Below are positions 1 through 9,112 of a stretch of DNA of 45,122 nt, piece after piece. The stretch's first letter is position 1. Every line of letters starts with the position of its first letter. A program made the position numbers and the translations under genes. The DNA is from Candidatus Omnitrophota bacterium (GTDB lineage: Bacteria; Omnitrophota; Gorgyraeia; Aquiviventales; Aquiviventaceae). The DNA lies in NCBI GenBank assembly GCA_016180575.1, contig JACPAY010000021.1:1-45122 (forward strand), written 5' to 3'. The notes under the pieces are model-generated. The model was not told the origin of the DNA. It ran no database searches and saw nothing but the letters and a program-made list of their open reading frames with translations.

Positions 1-1
1 G

Positions 2-886
2 GATCTGCTCGGCTTTCACATTCAGTTCCACTGCAACAATTTCCTCGATACGGTGGACCGTCTTGTCGAGTCCCGCATCGACTGGGAGCGATTTGCGGTC
101 AATCGGCATGACCATCTGACCTTCGCCAAACCCTTCCCCATCAGCCTGGCGGCCCATGATCTCAGCGGGCCACCTCAAACGCACACACCGGCATCGCTGC
201 TGCGAGACAGCATGCTGAAGGAACTCGGTGTCAGCGCTCAGTATCTTGGGGTCGGGGTCGACCGCATCGATTACACCAAAGGGATCGGCGAGCGCTTTCG
301 CGCCATTGAACGCTTCTTGGAGCAGACCCCCAGCGCCCAGGGACGGTTCACGTTTGTGGAATTGGGGGCCCCGAGCCGGACATTGATCAAGCGCTATCAT
401 GATCTGGGCGCTGAGTTGGATGCCGAAGCGGATCGTATCAACCGGCGGTTTCAGACCCGCGCCTGGAAACCGATCGTCTTTCTGAAGAAGCACCACACCC
501 ATGCGGAGATCACGCCGTTTTATCAAGCCGCCAACCTGTGCCTGGTGACCTCGCTCCACGATGGGATGAACCTCGTCGCCAAGGAGTTCGTCGCCGCGCG
601 GGCGGATGCCCAGGGCGTGCTCATCCTGAGCCAGTTTACCGGTGCCTCCCGCGAGCTGCGGGATGCCCTGATCGTCAATCCGTACGACATCGACCAGACG
701 GCCGAGGCGATTCGATTCGCCCTGGCGATGGAACCGAACGAGCAGCGGGCGCGGATGGAGCGCATGCGGCAGACGATCCATGAGCGGAACATCTACCGGT
801 GGGCCGCCGATCTGGTCAGTGAGCTGGCCCGGCTCCGCCCGGCGTGGGAGCCCAAGGCGTCATCGGCCGCACCCACAGCTGTGTGA
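2..886 (+). CDS. otsA: Alpha,alpha-trehalose-phosphate synthase (GT20), 5' truncated by window start
   Basis: Frame is open from nt 2 (DLLGFHIQFHCNNFLDTVDR...) and continues YLGVGVDRIDYTKGI...LCLVTSLHDGMNLVAKEFVAA, typical of the GT20/OtsA catalytic domain; stop TGA 884-886. Confidence 0.93.
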   Translation, partial: DLLGFHIQFHCNNFLDTVDRLVESRIDWERFAVNRHDHLTFAKPFPISLAAHDLSGPPQTHTPASLLRDSMLKELGVSAQYLGVGVDRIDYTKGIGERFRAIERFLEQTPSAQGRFTFVELGAPSRTLIKRYHDLGAELDAEADRINRRFQTRAWKPIVFLKKHHTHAEITPFYQAANLCLVTSLHDGMNLVAKEFVAARADAQGVLILSQFTGASRELRDALIVNPYDIDQTAEAIRFALAMEPNEQRARMERMRQTIHERNIYRWAADLVSELARLRPAWEPKASSAAPTAV

Positions 887-1040
887 GGCTGCTTGGCAGG
901 GCGTGGTCGTGATCATGTCCACGACAGCCTCAGCAGTAGCGAAGTCCGGTGACACGAACCATTTTTCCGGAATCGTCCGATATGAGATTGAAAGGACAGC
1001 CTTCCCACGCCAGCAAAGCTGGTCGTACCAGGGAAGACTG

Positions 1041-1457
1041 CTAAGAAAGCAGGCTTAGCACGTCCTCGGTGGAATGCACCGGGACGAGTCGCTGAGTCTT
1101 GAGGTCGGCATCGTTCGACCACAAGGGAAGATTGAGGTGGAGGGCAAGAGCCAGGTAGGGGGCATCCTCCACGTGCGGAGCGAGTTGCTGCGCTCGTGAG
1201 AGGTGGCGTTGATATGCCGACACAGGAAGGACGCGGACGCGCGCCGTCAGCTGCACCAGGAGCGATCGCACTTCAGCGGGGGAAAGGCCTCCGAGCCGCT
1301 GGCGCAGCCTCGGAGACATGAGGACCTTCTCCGCTTCAGTCAGGCCGTGTTCTGGTGCCCAGAGGCCAAGCCGTTCATCGAGCAGCAACTCGCGAGTCGT
1401 GGCCGACCGGAGGAAACCGGCAACGAGCACGTTCGCGTCCACCACGAGCTCCATCAC
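1041..1457 (-). CDS. PIN-domain toxin, VapC-like
   Basis: MELVVDANVLVAGFLRSATTRELL...EDAPYLALALHLNLPLWSNDADL matches the PIN acidic-residue pattern; overlaps the upstream small ORF by 4 nt (ATGA). Confidence 0.8.
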   Translation of the reverse strand: MMELVVDANVLVAGFLRSATTRELLLDERLGLWAPEHGLTEAEKVLMSPRLRQRLGGLSPAEVRSLLVQLTARVRVLPVSAYQRHLSRAQQLAPHVEDAPYLALALHLNLPLWSNDADLKTQRLVPVHSTEDVLSLLS

Positions 1458-1678
1458 CCCGCACGGTGCTTCTTCAGGACTCGCCGCTTGATCGCCCGCC
1501 CGTAGTCGAGCGCTTCGGATTCGCTGACCATGCTGTGGGAGAGCAGCCCCTGCATGCGCTCCAACACCTGGGTTTTCTCGAAGATCGCCTGACGGGCGAC
1601 TTCCGACCAGTTGATCTCAGGGAAGCGCTTCATCCTGGCCCTGAGGTCATCCGGAATGGCGAGCGTCAAACTCGACAT
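1454..1678 (-). CDS. VapB-like antitoxin
   Basis: 74 aa ORF (MSSLTLAIPDDLRARMKRFPEINWSEVARQAI...) directly upstream of the PIN ORF with ATGA overlap; strong SD (gaggaggtggcgt-ATG) on the minus strand. Confidence 0.75.
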   Translation of the reverse strand: MSSLTLAIPDDLRARMKRFPEINWSEVARQAIFEKTQVLERMQGLLSHSMVSESEALDYGRAIKRRVLKKHRAG

Positions 1679-1689
1679 ACGCCACCTCC

Positions 1690-1745
1690 TCTTGTGTTAT
1701 GTGTGTTACGTATATAAACGTATCATACACGATTCGCCCCGTCAA
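1690..1745 (-). promoter_or_regulatory. Putative toxin-antitoxin promoter/operator
   Basis: Minus strand TTGACG (1745-1740) followed by AT-rich gtgtatgatacgtttatatacgtaacacac with rough dyad symmetry (GTGT..ACGT..ACGT..ACAC). Confidence 0.4.
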
Positions 1746-1817
1746 GAGGAACCTCCTCCCACAGAGTCGGACGGTTTGCGGTACAATACCGCATAAGCAG
1801 TAGCCGGTTTTCACGGA

Positions 1818-4355
1818 ATGGACACCCCCACAACCCCGCCAGACCCCCAGGGGCTTTCGCAAGCAGAAGCCGCCAGGCGGTTGCGCGCTGAGGGCGCCAA
1901 CGAGCTGCCCTCGAGCGCCCGGCGCGGCCTCGGGGCGATCGCGTGGGATCTCGTGCGCGAGCCCATGATCCTCCTGCTCGTCGCCTGCGGGACGATCTAC
2001 CTGTTCCTGGGCGATGCGCGCGAGGCCCTCCTCCTGCTCGCCTCCATCGGCGTCATCATCGGGATCGAGCTGTACCAGCATCAGAAGGCCGAGCGCGCGC
2101 TGGAGGCGCTGCGGGACCTGTCCAGCCCCAGGGCGCTGGTCATCCGAGACGGGACGCGCGTGCGCATCCCGGGCCGCGAGGTCGTCCGCGGCGACCTCAT
2201 GGTGCTGGAAGAGGGCGACCGGGTGCCCGCCGACGGCCTCGTGCGCGCCTGCGAGCACCTGCTCGTCGACGAATCGCTCCTGACCGGCGAATCCGCCCCC
2301 GTGCGCAAGTCGCCCCGCGCGGACGCGCGGCGCCTGGACCGGCCGGGCGGCGGCGGGCTGCCGTCGGTGTTTGCCGGCACGCTGGTCGTTGCGGGGGAGG
2401 GCCGCGCCGAGGTGGCCGCGACGGGCGCGCGCACCGAGATGGGCCGCATCGGCAGGTCGCTGCAGGCGATCAGCCCGGAGCAGACGCGCGTGCAGCGCGA
2501 GACGGCGAGGCTCGTGCGCATCTTTGCGGTGCTGGGCGTGTCGCTCTGCGTCCTGGTCGCCGTGCTCTACAGCCTGACCCGCGGGAATTGGCTGCAGGGC
2601 GTCCTGGCCGGGCTGACGCTGGCCATCTCCATGGTCCCCGAGGAGCTGCCGGTGGTCCTGACGGTCTTCCTCGCCCTGGGCGCCTGGCGGCTCTCCCGGC
2701 GCCAGGTGCTGACCCGGCGGGTCCCCGTGGTGGAAATGCTGGGATCGGCCACGGTGCTGTGCGTGGATAAGACGGGGACCTTGACGCTGAACCGGATGAC
2801 GGTGCAGCAGCTGTTCGCGAACGGCGCAACCCACACCGTCAAGCCGAATGACCCGGTGCAGCTGCCTGAGGCCTGCCGCGAGTTGGCGGCGGTCAGCGGG
2901 TTGGCGAGCCGCCGCCAGCCCTTCGATCCAACGGAGCAGGCCCTGCATCAGCTCGCCGCCCGGGCGGATCTCGCGCGGCTGCACCGCGAGTGGACGCTCA
3001 TCCGGGAGTACCCGTTTTCCAAGACGCTGTTGGCCGTCGCGTACGGGTGGCGGTCATCCGATGAGCCACAGTGCCTGGTGGCGGCCAAGGGAGCGCCGGA
3101 GGCGATCGCCCGGCTGTGCCGTCTGCAGGGGCCCGAGGCCGAGCGGGCGGCCGAGGCGACGGGCGCAATGGCCTCCGCGGGGCTCCGCGTGCTGGGGGTG
3201 GCGAAGGCCCGGGTGCCGGAGCCCCGGCTTCAGGAGCCGCTCGAAGCGCTCCCGTTTGAATGGGTCGGGCTCGTCGGCCTTGCAGACCCCGTGCGCCCCT
3301 CTGTGCCGGAGGCGATCCGTGAATGCCGGGAGGCCGGCGTGCGCGTCATCATGATGACCGGCGACTATCCCGGGACCGCCCAGCAGATCGCCCGCCAGAT
3401 CGGCCTGGAAGGCGCCGCGGGCCTCATGACCGGGCCAGAGCTTGACCAGATGGATGACGCGGCGCTGGCGCAGCGCATCCGGCGCGTCAACCTGTTTGCC
3501 CGCATCGTGCCGGAGCAGAAGCTGCGCCTCGTGAACGCGCTCAAGGCGAACGGCGAGATCGTCGCCATGACGGGCGACGGGGTGAACGACGCCCCGGCGC
3601 TGAAGGCGGCCCACATCGGGATCGCCATGGGGGCGCGGGGGACGGACGTGGCGCGCGAGGCCGCGGCCCTGGTGCTGCTGGACGATGACTTCTCCTCGAT
3701 CGTGCGGGCGATTCGCATGGGGCGGCGCATCTTCGACAATCTGAAGAAGGCGATGGCGTACATCTTCGCGATCCATGTGCCCATCGCGGGCATGTCGCTG
3801 ATCCCGGTGATCCTGCGCTGGCCCCTCGTGCTGCTGCCGGTCCACATCGTGTTCCTGGAGCTGATCATCGACCCGGCCTGCTCCATTGCGTTCGAGGCGG
3901 AGCCGGAGGAGGCCGATGTGATGAGCCGGCCGCCGCGGCGTCCGGACGCGCCGCTCGTCAGCCGCCGGACCGCAGGCTTGAGCGTGCTCCAAGGCGCCAG
4001 CGTCCTGCTCATCGTGCTCGCCGTGTTCGCGGTCACGCTCTGGCGCGGGAAGGGCGAAGCCGAGACCCGGGCGATGACCGTCGCGAGCCTGATCGTGGGC
4101 AATCTCGCCCTGATCTTCACGAACCGCTCCTGGTCGCGCACGATCCCCCAGACCCTGCGCACCCCCAACCCCGCCCTCTGGTGGATCACCGCCGGGGCGC
4201 TGGCGGTGCTGGGTCTCGTGCTCTACGTGCCCGCCTTGCGCGAGCTGTTCCGCTTCGCGACCCTGCATCCCGATGACCTGGCGCTCTGCCTGCTCGCGGG
4301 CACCCTCGGCGTGATCTGGTTCGAATTGCTGAAGCGGTCCTCGGTTTTGCGGTAG
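1818..4355 (+). CDS. P-type cation-transporting ATPase (P2-like)
   Basis: LLTGESAPVRK, CVDKTGTLTLNRM and MTGDGVNDAPALKAAHIGIAMG motifs; multiple TM segments. Confidence 0.95.
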   Translation: MDTPTTPPDPQGLSQAEAARRLRAEGANELPSSARRGLGAIAWDLVREPMILLLVACGTIYLFLGDAREALLLLASIGVIIGIELYQHQKAERALEALRDLSSPRALVIRDGTRVRIPGREVVRGDLMVLEEGDRVPADGLVRACEHLLVDESLLTGESAPVRKSPRADARRLDRPGGGGLPSVFAGTLVVAGEGRAEVAATGARTEMGRIGRSLQAISPEQTRVQRETARLVRIFAVLGVSLCVLVAVLYSLTRGNWLQGVLAGLTLAISMVPEELPVVLTVFLALGAWRLSRRQVLTRRVPVVEMLGSATVLCVDKTGTLTLNRMTVQQLFANGATHTVKPNDPVQLPEACRELAAVSGLASRRQPFDPTEQALHQLAARADLARLHREWTLIREYPFSKTLLAVAYGWRSSDEPQCLVAAKGAPEAIARLCRLQGPEAERAAEATGAMASAGLRVLGVAKARVPEPRLQEPLEALPFEWVGLVGLADPVRPSVPEAIRECREAGVRVIMMTGDYPGTAQQIARQIGLEGAAGLMTGPELDQMDDAALAQRIRRVNLFARIVPEQKLRLVNALKANGEIVAMTGDGVNDAPALKAAHIGIAMGARGTDVAREAAALVLLDDDFSSIVRAIRMGRRIFDNLKKAMAYIFAIHVPIAGMSLIPVILRWPLVLLPVHIVFLELIIDPACSIAFEAEPEEADVMSRPPRRPDAPLVSRRTAGLSVLQGASVLLIVLAVFAVTLWRGKGEAETRAMTVASLIVGNLALIFTNRSWSRTIPQTLRTPNPALWWITAGALAVLGLVLYVPALRELFRFATLHPDDLALCLLAGTLGVIWFELLKRSSVLR

Positions 4356-4367
4356 AATACTCTCACC

Positions 4368-4556
4368 ATGAGCGAGAAGACGTTCGCGCGGGTTTCGGCC
4401 GTCATCTTTTCCCTGGTGGCGCTCCTACATCTCTTGAGGCTCGTCCTGGGATGGGATGCGGTGATCGGGGGATGGCGCGTGCCGATGTGGTTCAGTTGGG
4501 TGGCGCTGGGGTTTGCCGGCTGGCTCGCGTATACCGCGATCCGCCTGAGCCGCTGA
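4368..4556 (+). CDS. Small two-TM hypothetical membrane protein
   Basis: 62 aa, two hydrophobic stretches (VSAVIFSLVALLHLLRLVLGW; WFSWVALGFAGWLAYTAI); TAGAAT-like -10 just upstream. Confidence 0.6.
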   Translation: MSEKTFARVSAVIFSLVALLHLLRLVLGWDAVIGGWRVPMWFSWVALGFAGWLAYTAIRLSR

Positions 4557-4731
4557 AGTGGCTGTGCCTCGACGTTGTGTAGCCGGCCCTCGACAAATCT
4601 TCGCTAGCCAACACTCCTCTCGTTAGCACACCGCTCTCGACCCCCAGTCCATTTGGCTCTGCCGTAACACATTGCGCCATTTGCAGTTTCAGCGAGTTCC
4701 TGGCACGCCGTGTGCTCAGTGATGGAGTGGC

Positions 4732-6003
4732 ATGTCACTCAAGGGGTTCCTGCGCATCCTGGTCATCGCGACCGCCACGGGATGGGCAGGTGGCGCGCAC
4801 GCCGGCTTATTGGACGACCTCACCGCCTACTGGACCCTCGATGAGACCAGCGGCACGCGGTTCGATTCGGTGGGATCGAACCACCTGACGGATCACAACA
4901 CCGTCACCCAGGCGTCCGGGGTGGTGGGGAACGCCGCGCAGTTTACAAAAGCCAACTCCGAATATCTCTCCATTGCTGATAACCCTTCGATCAGCATGGG
5001 AGATGAAGATTTCACACTGGCGGCGTGGGTCTATCTCGATTCTCTCCCAAGTACGAGCTTGCATCAGCCGATGCACATCATCGCCAAAGGGAACCAATTT
5101 TTCACGGGCCAAATAGAGTACCTTCTCAGAGTCGATGCGAATGACCAAGCCATTTTATATAGTCCAGGAGGAACGGGTGGCGTGTTTGCCAGCACTGCCG
5201 GGCCGTTTTCCACCAATACGTGGAATCACGTGGTTGGATGGCATGACGCGGCAGGGGATACCCTGAACATCCAGGTGAATAACGGGGCCATCGATTCAAG
5301 GTCGCACGCCGTTGGAGTTCAAGACTTAGGGAATGAACTGGTGCTGGGAACCGCAGCGACGATCCATGATGATTTGCTCGATGGCAGGATCGATGAGGCC
5401 GGGATCTGGAAGCGGATCCTCACAGCTGAGGAGCGCAGCTTGCTCTACAGTGGCGTCACGCCCCTGTCCCAACCCTTTCCGCTTTCGGTTGGTGTTGAGC
5501 CGCTCACGCAGTCGGTTGCCCCCGGAAGCCTCGCGACCGTTGGGCTCACGCTCGCTGGATTGGGAGCTGCGACAGCCCCCTCGCTGCGTCTGCTGGACCT
5601 GGACGTCGCTTTTGATCCCGGTATTCTCGCGCTCCATAGCGTCACGTTTGGAGACCCTCTCTTGGGCGATCAGCTGAACCTCACGGGTTTAGGGAGCACC
5701 ACAACGGCGACATCTGGGACAGGCACGGTCAACCTCTTCGGGCAGTCGCCCGACTCCGCGGCGGACCTCAATACGCTGCAGGCGGGCGCGTTCCGGTTCG
5801 CCACCCTCGAGTTCGAAGCGCTCGGCCTGGGAACGAGCCCCTTGAGCGTCAGCGTGAATGACTCCCGCAATGCGTGGGATCACCCATTCAATGCCATCAC
5901 GACAGACGGAAGCGTGGCGGTCACTCCTGAGCCTTCCTCGCTCGTTCTCCTCGGCACCGGCCTGATCGGGCTCGCTGGCTGGCGGCGGCGGTTCCGCGCG
6001 TAG
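4732..6003 (+). CDS. Secreted LamG-like/cohesin-like protein with C-terminal PEP-CTERM sorting signal
   Basis: N-terminal signal peptide, LamG/ConA-like region (LTAYWTLDETSGTRFDSVGSNHLTD...), later cohesin-like region, C-terminus TPEPSSLVLLGTGLIGLAGWRRRFRA (PEP + TM + basic tail). Confidence 0.88.
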   Translation: MSLKGFLRILVIATATGWAGGAHAGLLDDLTAYWTLDETSGTRFDSVGSNHLTDHNTVTQASGVVGNAAQFTKANSEYLSIADNPSISMGDEDFTLAAWVYLDSLPSTSLHQPMHIIAKGNQFFTGQIEYLLRVDANDQAILYSPGGTGGVFASTAGPFSTNTWNHVVGWHDAAGDTLNIQVNNGAIDSRSHAVGVQDLGNELVLGTAATIHDDLLDGRIDEAGIWKRILTAEERSLLYSGVTPLSQPFPLSVGVEPLTQSVAPGSLATVGLTLAGLGAATAPSLRLLDLDVAFDPGILALHSVTFGDPLLGDQLNLTGLGSTTTATSGTGTVNLFGQSPDSAADLNTLQAGAFRFATLEFEALGLGTSPLSVSVNDSRNAWDHPFNAITTDGSVAVTPEPSSLVLLGTGLIGLAGWRRRFRA

Positions 6004-6021
6004 CACCTTTGTCCCTTCCAG

Positions 6022-6050
6022 TTGACCTCTTCCTCTCGGAAGCGTAGCCT
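6022..6050 (+). promoter_or_regulatory. Putative sigma70-like promoter TTGACC-17-TAGCCT
   Basis: TTGACC 6022-6027, 17-nt spacer, TAGCCT 6045-6050, upstream of the 6093 ORF. Confidence 0.4.
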
Positions 6051-6092
6051 AGTCCTTGGCGTTGTGGTTCATCGTGGCAACAGGAGGTGGGG

Positions 6093-6356
6093 ATGATCGG
6101 TCATGGGATCGGGTTGCTGTTGGTGTCGGTGGTGGCGGGCTACTGGGTCCTGGAGCGCGCGGAAACCCACAAGGGCGATCTGCGGCGGGTGGGCAAGGCC
6201 CTCGGCTGGCTCATCATCGTCGCCAGCCTCATCGGCATCGGCTGCCGCGTCTGGGGCTACGCCACCTGTCCGCCGGGCGCCATGGGGAAGAAAGGCTTCT
6301 TCTGCCCATTCATGAAACCAAGCTCCGCCACCGCCGTGACGCCCGCCGAGAAGTGA
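6093..6356 (+). CDS. Small hypothetical membrane protein
   Basis: MIGHGIGLLLVSVVAGYWVLERAETHKGDLRR...; SD caggagg upstream of ATG 6093. Confidence 0.65.
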   Translation: MIGHGIGLLLVSVVAGYWVLERAETHKGDLRRVGKALGWLIIVASLIGIGCRVWGYATCPPGAMGKKGFFCPFMKPSSATAVTPAEK

Positions 6357-6371
6357 CCGCCCGCTTGGCTC

Positions 6372-7331
6372 ATGAAGGATCCCTGGCGGGATCGCTTTCC
6401 CTCATACATCCCCTGGCGCTGGCGCCTGCTCCTGCAGCTTCGCAAGGTGTGCCGGCAGAGCCTGACGCGATGGCAGGAGCAAGCCGCCGCAGCTCGTCCG
6501 CCGGATCCGCTGCTGGATGATGGGGAGCCGGCGGAGCCGATCGGCGAGCGGGCCTTCGCGCCCAACCCACGCGAGGCGCTCACCAAATGCGCCCAATGGC
6601 ACGAGGAGGACCTGCAGCGGCCGGACCTCAAGGCGGTCGCCGACCAGCTCAACGCGCTGCGGGCCGAGCTGACCGCGCAGAGGCTGCGGTTCACCAACAC
6701 GGCGGGCACCTTCCTGGCCCGGGAGTACCATCCGCGGTTTGAGTCCGGCAAGCTGTGGGAGGCGGCCTGGACCATCCTGCATTCCCGCGTCGCGCCGGCT
6801 CACGAGGTCCTGGATATCGGCGGGGCCTCCAGCCTCTTCTCCTTCTACCTGGCGAGCCTCGGCTGCCGCGTGACGGTCCTGGACAACGATTGGGCCAACT
6901 GCGGCATCCTCCTGAACGCGCGCCATGTCGCCAGGCGGATGGGCTGGCGGCTGTCGGCGCTGGACCGCGACGTGTCGCGCCCGCTCCCCTTCGCGGATGA
7001 GGCGTTCGACCGGGTCTTCTCCATCTGCGTCCTCGAGCACCTGCCCCCGCGCGTGCGCCAGGGCCTCATGCGGGAGATCGGCCGCGTGCTCAAACCGGGC
7101 GGGATCGCCGCGTTCACGATGGACTACGACCACAGCCGGCCGCTCCTGCTCACCGACAAGGGGCTGCGCTTCGCCTACCGGCACAAGCTGGAGCGGGACG
7201 TCATCCGCCCCTCGGGGCTGCGCCTCCACGGCCCGGCCGATTGGACCGACGCCTATGCGGCGGACACGTTCCTGGGGGCGCTGTTCCTCGAGAAGCCGCT
7301 CGGGCATGCCGTCAGGGCGATCCGATCATGA
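6372..7331 (+). CDS. Class I SAM-dependent methyltransferase
   Basis: EVLDIGGASSLFSFYLASLGCRVTVLDND (motif I) and RPLPFADEAFDRVFSICVLEHL...MREIGRVLKPGG. Confidence 0.88.
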   Translation: MKDPWRDRFPSYIPWRWRLLLQLRKVCRQSLTRWQEQAAAARPPDPLLDDGEPAEPIGERAFAPNPREALTKCAQWHEEDLQRPDLKAVADQLNALRAELTAQRLRFTNTAGTFLAREYHPRFESGKLWEAAWTILHSRVAPAHEVLDIGGASSLFSFYLASLGCRVTVLDNDWANCGILLNARHVARRMGWRLSALDRDVSRPLPFADEAFDRVFSICVLEHLPPRVRQGLMREIGRVLKPGGIAAFTMDYDHSRPLLLTDKGLRFAYRHKLERDVIRPSGLRLHGPADWTDAYAADTFLGALFLEKPLGHAVRAIRS

Positions 7332-7333
7332 GG

Positions 7334-7348
7334 TATACTGGTGACATG
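7334..7348 (+). promoter_or_regulatory. Extended -10-like TATACT six nt from ATG (candidate leaderless start)
   Basis: aggTATACTggtgacATG: TATACT 7334-7339, ATG 7346-7348; no clear -35. Confidence 0.4.
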
Positions 7349-8368
7349 CACGCATCTCGCACCCGCTCGGCAGCCGGCCAAGGGCTGCTTGAGTTCCTCC
7401 TGATCCTCGCGGCGGTGATCGCCGGCCTGGCGCTCTTCACCGGACCCCTCAAGGACACGCTGATCAACGTGTTCGGCAGCGGCGCGCAGGCCATCAGCGA
7501 TGCCTCCTCGCTGCTGCGCGAGCAGGAGGGGCTGGGCCCGGGACCGGGGGAAGCTGAGGAGGGCGAGGAAGGGGAGCCGCCGATCGTCGTCGCCGGAGGC
7601 CCAGGCGTCGTCGAGCCCGGCCCAGGACCGTTCGGACCCGGTGGAGGACTTCCAGGCGGCGGGGGCGGCGGCGGGGGCGGCGGCGGGGGCGGCGGCGGGG
7701 GCGGCGGCGGGGGCGGCGGGACGCCCCCTGCAGGGGGCAGCGGCGGAGGCCCGGTGACGCCGACCGCGCCCAGCGGATCAAGCGCGTCGACCCCCACGCT
7801 CACCGAGCAGGAGAAGGTCGACGCCGCCAGGGCGCTGCTCCTGGCCTCCGATATCATGTTCAGCCTGTTTGATTTCTCCCAGGGCCAGTTCGTCACCCAC
7901 GCCATCGCATCGGTCATGAACGAGGTGGCGCGCAACGGCGTGCCGATCCTGATTGCCAACCTCTCGGGGGCGCTGGCTCAGGTGTCATACTTCGTGAGCA
8001 CGCTGGATGGCACCTTCGCCATCTCCGAGGGCGCGGAGCTGCACGTGGACCGCACCTGGTTGAGCGGGGCGACGACGGAGGAGCTGGCGGCGGTGCTCGC
8101 CCACGAATCCTGGCACGTCCACCAGCTGTACAGCGGCATCATGGATGACTTCGTCAACCACCCGCGGGAGGTTGACATCGAATACGAGGCGTTTGTCGCC
8201 GGGGCGGCCGTCTGGAATGCCAAGAAGGGCTCCCAGACGGAACCCAATCTCGACGCGGGCTCGGCGTGCGTCGCCTCCGGCGAGGCGCGCTGCAAGGAGA
8301 CGCTGCACACCGACTTTGGCTATAAGATCGGCCTGCGGCGATTCGGGGAGATGAAGGGGGTCTCATGA
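7346..8368 (+). CDS. Flp/TadE-type pilin-like N-terminus, polyglycine linker, C-terminal HExxH domain
   Basis: N-term AAG/QGLLEFLLILAAVIAGLALF resembles a class III pilin signal with Glu at +5; 22 consecutive Gly codons; C-term VLAHESWHVHQLY (HExxH) followed by EVDIEYEAFVAG. Confidence 0.7.
   Translation: MHASRTRSAAGQGLLEFLLILAAVIAGLALFTGPLKDTLINVFGSGAQAISDASSLLREQEGLGPGPGEAEEGEEGEPPIVVAGGPGVVEPGPGPFGPGGGLPGGGGGGGGGGGGGGGGGGGGGGTPPAGGSGGGPVTPTAPSGSSASTPTLTEQEKVDAARALLLASDIMFSLFDFSQGQFVTHAIASVMNEVARNGVPILIANLSGALAQVSYFVSTLDGTFAISEGAELHVDRTWLSGATTEELAAVLAHESWHVHQLYSGIMDDFVNHPREVDIEYEAFVAGAAVWNAKKGSQTEPNLDAGSACVASGEARCKETLHTDFGYKIGLRRFGEMKGVS
7655..7720 (+). repeat. 12-bp tandem repeat (ggcggcgggggc)x5.5 encoding Gly22
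   Basis: Direct reading of 7655-7720. Confidence 0.95.
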
Positions 8369-8973
8369 GCCGGGCAGCGTGGCGAGAATGGGGCGTCTTT
8401 GGTATGATGGCCGGCATGGCGTTGCTGCTCATCGGCGGCGACGCCGGGAGCCAGCCAGCGACCATGGATGAGTTTGTGACCTTTTCCAGCGCGACGCCGC
8501 AGCTTCCCGTGCGGTTTGAGTATCCAGCCGGCTGGCAGCCGGAGGAGTCCGCCGGGTCGCACGAGCGGTACGCGCAGGTGCAGGTCTTCGGGCCGGCGTC
8601 GCTCGAGCCCCGCCTGCGCACCTATCTGGTCGTGCGGCGCGTGCCGCCCAGGGCCGAGGGGGGACGCTACGGCAGCCTCGACGAGATGGTTGAGAGCTAC
8701 CGCGCCACCATGCAGTCCGGCCTGCACGTTGACGCGGACCGCCCGGTGCAGGTCCTGGGCCGGACGGGGCGCCAGCTTGACATCAGCGGCGACTTCCGCC
8801 TCTCGTGGGAAACGCCCGGCGAGATAAAGTCAGTGCCGGTCAAGAGCCAGCGGATCTTCGTGGAGCAGGACGGCCAGTTCTACGAGCTGGCGTGGATGGC
8901 CACACCCGAGGTCGCCGATCAGGTCGCCGCGGTGTTCTCCCGCCTCCTTCAAACCCTCACCCTCGTGCAGTAG
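8365..8973 (+). CDS. Secreted hypothetical protein (start uncertain, 8365 or 8416)
   Basis: Hydrophobic N-terminus then EFVTFSSATPQLPVRFEYPAGWQPEESAG...; ATGA overlap with the preceding gene. Confidence 0.7.
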   Translation: MSRAAWREWGVFGMMAGMALLLIGGDAGSQPATMDEFVTFSSATPQLPVRFEYPAGWQPEESAGSHERYAQVQVFGPASLEPRLRTYLVVRRVPPRAEGGRYGSLDEMVESYRATMQSGLHVDADRPVQVLGRTGRQLDISGDFRLSWETPGEIKSVPVKSQRIFVEQDGQFYELAWMATPEVADQVAAVFSRLLQTLTLVQ

Positions 8974-9112
8974 GGGATCCGGGCGGCCGCCCTCCCTCGC
9001 GGCTGCGGGGTTCCTCCTCCTCGCCCTCGCGCCAGCGCCCACCGGCGCCGCGGCCATCGAGACTGACTTCATCGAGCGGCCGTGGCCCAAGCAGTGGGTC
9101 CGCGAGTTCGAG

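Noticed and set aside
7312-7959. Minus-strand proline-rich ORF
   Set aside because: Complement of the polyglycine microsatellite; no independent support.
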